A model generated the notes under the pieces. It ran no database searches. It was not told the DNA's origin and was given only the letters and a program-made list of their open reading frames with translations. Positions 15,682 through 20,408 of a DNA stretch of 20,408 nucleotides are shown here, one piece after another; positions within the stretch are counted from its first letter, which is position 1, and each line of letters starts with the position of its first letter. The position numbers were made by a program, and so were the translations under genes. The stretch spans positions 1-20,408 of the forward strand of contig JAQBYK010000005.1 in NCBI GenBank assembly GCA_027622635.1, given 5' to 3'. The stretch is from a bacterium (GTDB lineage: Bacteria; Patescibacteriota; Gracilibacteria; UBA1369; LOWO2-01-FULL-3).

Positions 15682-17247
15682 TTATCGGTAAACTTTTCCA
15701 GAAGTCTTGATTTTCACTTTTTCATTATCTTCGTAAAAACTGCTACCAGCTTTGACGATTCTTTCATCACCTTTTAGGCCTGAAATTATCTCTATGTAAG
15801 TTCCGATAATCTGTCCTTTCGTGATGGGAATTTTTTGTATACGATTTTCTTCATCAACTATTCTTACATAATTTTGACCTTTATCGATAAGGACGCTGTT
15901 TAGTGGTATAAATAGAGACTGATTTGCCTGTGGGGAAAAGTCAATTTCCACTATGGATTCAGCTATTATTTGATCATTTTGTCTTTCGGGTTCGATTTCT
16001 ATATCAATTTTCTTTGTGATTTCATTTAGTGTTGGGCTAATGCTGGAAATTCTTCCTGTAGTTGAGTTGTCCCCATTTCTTATCTTGACTTTGTCTCCAA
16101 TTGAAATGAGTTTGCTTTCTTTTTCACTTAGGCTTGTTTTGATGGTTAATCGTGTCGGGTCTTCTATTTTTAATAGAATTTGACCCGGTGCAACTAAATT
16201 TCCTTCAAGTGCAGCGATTGAGCTTACTTTTCCATTAATAGGGGATTTGATTGTTTGTTGATCCTTGTTTAGCGTGGCTGAATCTGTTGCTGAGTTTGCT
16301 TGCAATAACTGTGATTCCGCAGCGATGTTTTGTAGATTTGTAGCTGCTTGTGCACTCTGGAATTGAACTGTTGCCAGATCCCATTGATTTAGGGAAGTGC
16401 TGATGCCTAATTCAAACTGATTTGCTTGTGAATAATATGTGTTTTTTATGCTTTGAACTCCAATTTCCGCTTGCTTTACTCTGTTCTTTGCAATTTCCAT
16501 TGCCAGTTTGGCATTCGCGACCTGCATTTCTGATTGTGTAAGAGTTGTGTTTAATTGATCTTCCAGATTGCTGATTAGGTCGTAATCCAGGTCTATATTT
16601 ATGTCACCCAGGTTATCAAAAATATCTTCCAGTCCATCAATGAAGTCTTCGTTTCCGTCTTCAGTGTCCTCAAGTGTGTCGCGGGCAATGTAATAGGTAT
16701 CACGAGCATTTATGTAGGCTTTTTCAGCATTATCCAGCTCTATTTTGCTGTTATCCAATTGGTTTAATGCCAGATTTTGTGTATTTTTCTTTGCTTTGAG
16801 TGAGCTTTTATATGCATCTTTTGCCATTTCTACGGCAATTTCTGCTGCATCGAGGCTTAATTCTGTAGCAATTATGGTGTTGTTTTTACCTTTAACCGCT
16901 AATATTTCACCCTGTTGTGCTGTTTTATACTGCAAATCGATCAAATCTGTACTTAGTGATTCCCCCAGTGTGATAAGTGTGTCGCCTTTTCTTACTGTTT
17001 GTCCTATTTCTACGTTGATCTCTGTTATTTGGCCCGGTATTTGTGGGCTTATATAGGCTACTTCCGAGGAGTGAGTTGTTGCACTTTTGCTAAATGTAGG
17101 AAGTGCCTGGTCTTTTCCCAGTTCAAAGATTTCCACCTCTTTTATAGGTGTTACTTCTCTGATAATTTTTTCTTGTCCTTCTTCTTTAATTGAGCATGCT
17201 GAAAGAATTAAAGGTGTTAACAGAAATGTAATTAGTGCTTTTTTCAT
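15682..17247 (-). CDS. RND efflux membrane fusion protein, predicted lipoprotein
   Basis: The periplasmic adaptor couples the RND pump to its outer partner. The N-terminus MKKALITFLLTPLILSAC is a type II signal peptide with lipobox LSAC, so Cys18 should be lipidated by Lgt. A lipoyl/barrel-sandwich half follows (PQIPGQITEINVEIGQTVRKGDTL, ~68-92). A very long helical hairpin spans ~100-325. The second lipoyl half is INGKVSSIAALEGNLVAPGQILLKIEDP (split around 337-364), and a beta-barrel and membrane-proximal domain run to the end. With 521 residues it is longer than typical ~370-400-residue adaptors. The excess is in the hairpin, whose tip (~192-230) is unusually rich in Asp and Glu. It is first in the operon with the RND pump. 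Confidence 0.92.
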   Translation of the reverse strand: MKKALITFLLTPLILSACSIKEEGQEKIIREVTPIKEVEIFELGKDQALPTFSKSATTHSSEVAYISPQIPGQITEINVEIGQTVRKGDTLITLGESLSTDLIDLQYKTAQQGEILAVKGKNNTIIATELSLDAAEIAVEMAKDAYKSSLKAKKNTQNLALNQLDNSKIELDNAEKAYINARDTYYIARDTLEDTEDGNEDFIDGLEDIFDNLGDINIDLDYDLISNLEDQLNTTLTQSEMQVANAKLAMEIAKNRVKQAEIGVQSIKNTYYSQANQFELGISTSLNQWDLATVQFQSAQAATNLQNIAAESQLLQANSATDSATLNKDQQTIKSPINGKVSSIAALEGNLVAPGQILLKIEDPTRLTIKTSLSEKESKLISIGDKVKIRNGDNSTTGRISSISPTLNEITKKIDIEIEPERQNDQIIAESIVEIDFSPQANQSLFIPLNSVLIDKGQNYVRIVDEENRIQKIPITKGQIIGTYIEIISGLKGDERIVKAGSSFYEDNEKVKIKTSGKVYR

Positions 17248-17270
17248 TGGTTAAACAGGGTTAAGTTGGG

Positions 17271-17299
17271 ATTTTGCACCTTTTATGAGGATTTGTCAA
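17271..17299 (-). promoter_or_regulatory. Predicted promoter of the RND efflux operon
   Basis: On the - strand a perfect TTGACA (17299-17294) lies 17 bp upstream of CAAAAT (17276-17271), a four-of-six -10. Transcription would begin near 17264, about 17 nt before the ATG. The -35 forms the left arm of the palindrome shared with the divergent gene. Confidence 0.5.
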
Positions 17300-17313
17300 T
17301 ACTACTATTGACA
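17294..17313. promoter_or_regulatory. Perfect 8-4-8 dyad over both divergent -35 boxes, candidate operator
   Basis: TGTCAATA and TATTGACA are perfect inverted repeats separated by CTAC. Each arm contains the -35 hexamer of one of the two divergent transcripts. A dimeric regulator bound here would block both promoters. The symmetry may instead simply reflect two facing TTGACA boxes, although the match extends two bases beyond the hexamers. Confidence 0.5.
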
Positions 17314-17335
17314 TTGTCCCGAAAAGGCGTATAGT
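17308..17335 (+). promoter_or_regulatory. Sigma-70-type promoter of the 200-residue repeat protein
   Basis: A perfect TTGACA (17308-17313) and TATAGT (17330-17335) are separated by 16 bp. Transcription would begin near 17342, leaving a leader of roughly 14 nt without a Shine-Dalgarno sequence. Confidence 0.7.
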
Positions 17336-17355
17336 TTCAGGCTTTAATCAACACT

Positions 17356-17958
17356 ATGAATATACAGACTAAAAACATGCTGGTTCTGAGACACGCCAAA
17401 GGAAAGGAAGATTCCTTGATTGAACGGTATATTAAAGATGGTCCGAGCCATTTAAGAGAGGAATTGGGTTTATCAGAAGCTGAGTGGAAGGTTATTTTCG
17501 ACTATTTGGCATTTAATCATAATCTTTTGTATAAGACTGTGACCCAGGCTGAAGATTTTTTTGTGGATTCTTATATAGAACACGGAATTACCCATGTGAG
17601 GGATATTTTGGATATTAACGATGTTGTTTATGACGCACCTTTTGAGGTGGCCTTTGATTTTATAGCTATGTCACAGGAAGGTCTGTATCACCATGTATTA
17701 CAGCATAGGGATCGATATGTTGTTGCATTCAAGGCTCGTGGCGGTGATTTTGTACGTAAAGTACTTGGAATTTGGAAGGATAAATATGATGAACATTGGG
17801 CGCAAATATTGGATCTACTTCTTCATACTGTTTGTGATGGTCTCTTTTCTGAAGCTAGCTATGATCAAGGATTACGAGTTTTTTCAAATATGATGAATGC
17901 AGTGCGAATACATAGGCCGGTTGAAAAATCTGAAATAACTAGAAAGAACTTAGTTTAA
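17356..17958 (+). CDS. Orphan protein built of three tandem ~50-residue helical repeats
   Basis: No family is recognised. The 200 residues contain three successive units at ~19-64, ~67-116 and ~118-167. Each carries (Y/F)-x-x-x-G-x-x-(H/F)-(L/V)-R-x-x-L near its start: YIKDGPSHLREEL, YIEHGITHVRDIL and FKARGGDFVRKVL. Each then has a second helix with aromatic and Asp-Leu or Asp-Phe residues and ends with a LY/LF pair. The predicted structure is all-helical and soluble, with no signal peptide or membrane segment. It is transcribed away from the RND efflux operon and shares its regulatory region, so a regulatory or accessory role is possible but unproven. No helix-turn-helix is evident. Its stop overlaps the convergent 102-residue gene by 4 bp. 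Confidence 0.75.
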   Translation: MNIQTKNMLVLRHAKGKEDSLIERYIKDGPSHLREELGLSEAEWKVIFDYLAFNHNLLYKTVTQAEDFFVDSYIEHGITHVRDILDINDVVYDAPFEVAFDFIAMSQEGLYHHVLQHRDRYVVAFKARGGDFVRKVLGIWKDKYDEHWAQILDLLLHTVCDGLFSEASYDQGLRVFSNMMNAVRIHRPVEKSEITRKNLV

Positions 17959-18263
17959 GCCATATCCGGTATGACTGCGAAATAGTCGTGCATTTCTTCG
18001 CCATCCTTGTGTTTTAGAATGATACGATAGGCCACCTTTCGATCCGGAAGGTATTTGTAGTAAGCCAGATCTATAACATCCGCTTCTTTAGCTAATTTCT
18101 CTTCGTTTAGGTGGTTATCGGAATCTTCTCTTTCTGATGGTTCGAGCTTTTCGTAGTCTTCTTTTGAGATTTCACTGAATTCATTGCTTTTCTCTTTGTA
18201 AATATTGCGCAATTCTTCTTTTGCGTCTTTGAGATTTGTGGATCTTAGAATTTCTCCTGCCAT
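17955..18263 (-). CDS. Small charged protein of unknown function
   Basis: The 102 residues match nothing I recognise. The N-terminal two thirds are highly charged and helical (many Glu, Lys, Asp). The C-terminal third (VAYRIILKHKDGEEMHDYFAVIP) looks like beta strands joined by a turn. There is no signal peptide or membrane segment, so it is probably cytoplasmic. It starts 25 bases after the encoded CCA of the tRNA-Arg gene and probably shares a transcript with secDF and the tRNA. The stop overlaps the convergent gene by 4 bp. The codon pattern and the clean fit between neighbours support a real gene, but this is the least certain protein of the window. Confidence 0.6.
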   Translation of the reverse strand: MAGEILRSTNLKDAKEELRNIYKEKSNEFSEISKEDYEKLEPSEREDSDNHLNEEKLAKEADVIDLAYYKYLPDRKVAYRIILKHKDGEEMHDYFAVIPDMA

Positions 18264-18288
18264 AGGTTATAGGGTTAGATGATATTTA

Positions 18289-18365
18289 TGGTACGCCCGA
18301 TAGGATTTGAACCTATAACCCCTGGTTCCGAAGACCAGTGCTCTATCCAGTTGAGCTACGGGCGC
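18289..18365 (-). tRNA. tRNA-Arg, anticodon UCG, with encoded CCA
   Basis: Read on the - strand, the cloverleaf is complete. The acceptor GCGCCCG pairs with CGGGCGT (one G-U). The D arm is GCTC/GAGC and the anticodon arm is CTGGT/ACCAG around the loop CTTCGGA, giving anticodon TCG after T33. The variable loop has five bases, and the T arm is ATAGG/CCTAT with loop TTCAAAT. The discriminator A is followed by CCA in the DNA. It should read CGA and CGG arginine codons. It begins 7 bases after the secDF stop codon, so it is probably cut from a secDF-tRNA transcript. Confidence 0.95.
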
Positions 18366-18372
18366 GTGTAAC

Positions 18373-20408
18373 TTATTCTGTGTGTTTCTTCTTTCTATTC
18401 CATCTAACCAGTAATGGTGTGGCAAGGAATATTGATGAATAAGTACCTATAGTTGTACCTATTGTTAGCGCCAGGACAAAGTAGAAAATTGACGGGCTGC
18501 CCCATAAAAGTATAGCTACAAGTGTAAGTAATGTAGAAAGAGATGTATTGATTGATCTTGCTAGAGTTTCATTAAGGGCTTTGTCGGCAGTTTCTGCAAG
18601 TGTATCACTTGAATTGTGTATCAAGTTTTCTCTTAAACGATCCAGTACTACGATTGTATCATTTACTGAATAACCAAATACTGTAAGCATTGCAGTTATG
18701 AATAATGCGTCTATTTCCACATTCAGGAATTGTCCCAGAATTACGAAGACACCTGTCACGATTACGACGTCATGCACCAATGCAGCAATTGCGCTGGCTC
18801 CAAATCTCCATGGATTAACTTCTTTAGGTATTTTTCGAAACGCGAAAGCCACATATACTATAATCATTATTAGTGCGAAAATCATTGCGACAAGCGCTTT
18901 GTGAAGCAATGTTTTTCCTATAACCGGCCCAATAGTTGTAAATCTTGGTTCTGTAAACTTAGGAAGTTTTTCTTTCATTTGGGCTATCAACTGGTCGTGA
19001 GTTTCAGAAGTTAAGTATTTTGTCTTAACGATGAAACTGTTTTCACCTGATTCGGTTATTTGTATTCCACTTAGATCAAGTAGGCCGGTTTTATTTGCGC
19101 TTAATACTAATTGATCTTCTGTGCTTTCTTCAACTTCTGCTGCTGCTGTCGGTGTAGGTGCTTCTTTGTTGTCTTCTATTTCTTGTAGAGCATTTACTAA
19201 TGTTTCTTTTGTTACCGCTTCTTCAAAGTTGAATTCCAGTAAAGTTCCTCCTTTGAAATCGATGCCAAGGTTTAGACCGAAGGTAAACATTGCTATTACG
19301 GAAACAGCTACCATTAGACCTGAAAATGAAAACCATATTTTGGAATTTTTGATGAATTTGAATCCAGCTTTTGCTTGTTTTTCTTTAACTCCGAATACTA
19401 CCAGGTTTCCCGCTATTTTCTTTCCTACAAAGCTATATAAAAGTGTTCGTGTGATTGTAATAGCTGTAAACATGGATACCAAAATACCTGCTGCAAGGTT
19501 GAATGCGAATCCACGAATTATTGAGCTACCAAAGTAGAAAAGGATTGCACATGTTATTAGAGTAGAAAAGTTTGAGTCACGAATTGCGCTCCAAGCTCTG
19601 TGGAATCCACTATCTATAGCTGATCCGAGAGTTTTGCCTTCTCTTAATTCTTCTTTTAAACGTTCAAATATTAGAATGTTTGCATCTACGGCCATTCCTA
19701 TGGATAAAATAATACCTGCAATACCCGCAAGGGTAATTACAACTCCGGTTTTTAGTAAGAATGTTAAGAAGAAGAATCCGAAACAACTTAGTACAAAGGA
19801 GAGAAGTTTTTCCCAACCGGAATCTTTGTTATTTACGATTTTACTTACAAGGAAGCCGAAAATTATTAAAGATATGCCGAGTGCGATGCCGAGGTGCAAT
19901 TCCGCTTTAATTAAGAAGATTAAAATGACTCCGTATATAAGAAGGGCGCCATTTGCGACCAGACCTGGAAGGCGATAGTAAAGGAGCATGAACACCATAA
20001 CTAGGATTAATCCCACTAAACCTGCCCAGAGGCTTTTGGTTAAGGCTTCATGCCCAAGAGTTGCTCCTATTGTGTATTCTCCTGTTAGGACTATCGGCGC
20101 AGGGATTGCTCCGGTATTTAGGTCTCTGGCGAGTGCTTGAGCTTCCTCACTTGTAAACTGTCCTGTGATTTGAGCGCTTCCTCCGGAAATTTTTTCGTTT
20201 ACATTTGGAGCTGAAATTAAATCTCCTCCAACGAAAATAGCTATAGGTTTTCCTACATTTCTTTCGGTTATTTCTTCGAATAATTTCCCGCCTTCTTCAT
20301 TAAACTGAATGCTTACATATGATTGGAAGAAATTATCCAGCTGAATGTCCGCTCTTACGAAGTGTTCTCCCGTTAGACCTGTGTCCTTCCAAGGATCTGA
20401 CTTTGTAG
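18373..20408 (-). CDS. secDF: Fused protein-export membrane protein SecDF, 5'-truncated by the window edge
   Basis: SecD and SecF use the proton gradient to help the Sec translocon pull exported proteins across the membrane. The frame is open to the window edge, giving about 677 visible residues; a GTG at 20016 is internal. The part beyond 20016 encodes the end of the SecD P1 head (FNEEGGKLFEEITERN, GGSAQITGQFTSEEA). SecD helices follow with FMLLYYRLPG and GMAVDANILIFERLKEE. SecF begins at about KFIKNSKIWF and has GIDFKGGTLLEF and FGYSVNDTIVVLDRLREN. Between SecD TM2 and TM3 there are about 50 extra residues, mostly hydrophobic. A low-complexity Pro/Thr/Ala/Glu insert lies after the SecF FKGG motif. 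The fused form is well known in some bacteria. Confidence 0.95.
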   Translation of the reverse strand, partial: TKSDPWKDTGLTGEHFVRADIQLDNFFQSYVSIQFNEEGGKLFEEITERNVGKPIAIFVGGDLISAPNVNEKISGGSAQITGQFTSEEAQALARDLNTGAIPAPIVLTGEYTIGATLGHEALTKSLWAGLVGLILVMVFMLLYYRLPGLVANGALLIYGVILIFLIKAELHLGIALGISLIIFGFLVSKIVNNKDSGWEKLLSFVLSCFGFFFLTFLLKTGVVITLAGIAGIILSIGMAVDANILIFERLKEELREGKTLGSAIDSGFHRAWSAIRDSNFSTLITCAILFYFGSSIIRGFAFNLAAGILVSMFTAITITRTLLYSFVGKKIAGNLVVFGVKEKQAKAGFKFIKNSKIWFSFSGLMVAVSVIAMFTFGLNLGIDFKGGTLLEFNFEEAVTKETLVNALQEIEDNKEAPTPTAAAEVEESTEDQLVLSANKTGLLDLSGIQITESGENSFIVKTKYLTSETHDQLIAQMKEKLPKFTEPRFTTIGPVIGKTLLHKALVAMIFALIMIIVYVAFAFRKIPKEVNPWRFGASAIAALVHDVVIVTGVFVILGQFLNVEIDALFITAMLTVFGYSVNDTIVVLDRLRENLIHNSSDTLAETADKALNETLARSINTSLSTLLTLVAILLWGSPSIFYFVLALTIGTTIGTYSSIFLATPLLVRWNRKKKHTE

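Noticed and set aside
16558..16674. Possible EF-hand calcium-binding loop in the acidic tip of the membrane fusion protein
   Set aside because: The spacing of Asp and Glu does not fit the 12-residue D-x-D-x-D-G loop; only general acidity remains.
18313..18345. Reading the tRNA as a tRNA with a CUU or UUC anticodon by shifting the loop
   Set aside because: Only the CTGGT/ACCAG stem with the seven-base loop CTTCGGA keeps a full stem and T33, which fixes the anticodon as TCG.
19121..19537. 138-codon open frame on the + strand opposite secDF
   Set aside because: It is Ser/Thr/Ala-rich as expected from antisense of membrane and low-complexity coding sequence; nothing supports expression.

Overview
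The window is AT-rich, gene-dense bacterial chromosome with no mobile element, phage gene, CRISPR array or rRNA. It encodes 13 proteins and one tRNA. The genetic code is standard: priA and pyrG end in TGA and no gene has an in-frame TGA. The gene set, a fused SecDF, an Lgt with degenerate signature residues and several orphan proteins suggest a Candidate Phyla Radiation (Patescibacteria) genome, perhaps Peregrinibacteria-like. This placement is inference from gene content; no rRNA is present. Standard code argues against the lineages in which UGA encodes glycine.

Left part, + strand (1-2856): the 3' part of dnaG, then rpoD and greA, a macromolecular-synthesis cluster of primase, primary sigma factor and transcript-cleavage factor. 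Converging on it from the - strand (10321 down to 2863) is a run of priA, trpS, pyrG, a 467-residue membrane-anchored protein with two GspF/PilC-like N-terminal modules, a divergent lgt and a small membrane protein. A 174-bp imperfect foldback (5501-5674) fills nearly all the space between pyrG and the 467-residue gene.

Middle part (10397-17247): a 726-residue orphan protein reads + from a good sigma-70-type promoter back to back with priA. Its C-terminal domain may be a Cys/His hydrolase. It converges on an RND efflux operon (- strand): a lipoprotein membrane fusion protein followed by an RND pump.

Right part (17294-20408): the efflux operon and a divergent 200-residue protein made of three tandem helical repeats share a 108-bp intergenic region. 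A perfect 8-4-8 dyad there overlaps both predicted -35 boxes, a candidate operator. Beyond it are a 102-residue orphan, a tRNA-Arg(UCG) with encoded CCA, and the 5'-truncated secDF, all on the - strand and closely packed.

Two themes cross the window. None of the 12 visible protein start sites has a recognisable Shine-Dalgarno sequence, and several predicted promoters put the transcript start at or within a few bases of the start codon. All three convergent gene pairs meet with almost no space: two overlap by 4 bp at their stop codons and the third is separated by 6 bp. Functionally, SecDF (export), Lgt (lipoprotein lipidation) and the lipoprotein fusion protein of the RND pump are linked, since the fusion protein is a predicted Sec and Lgt client.
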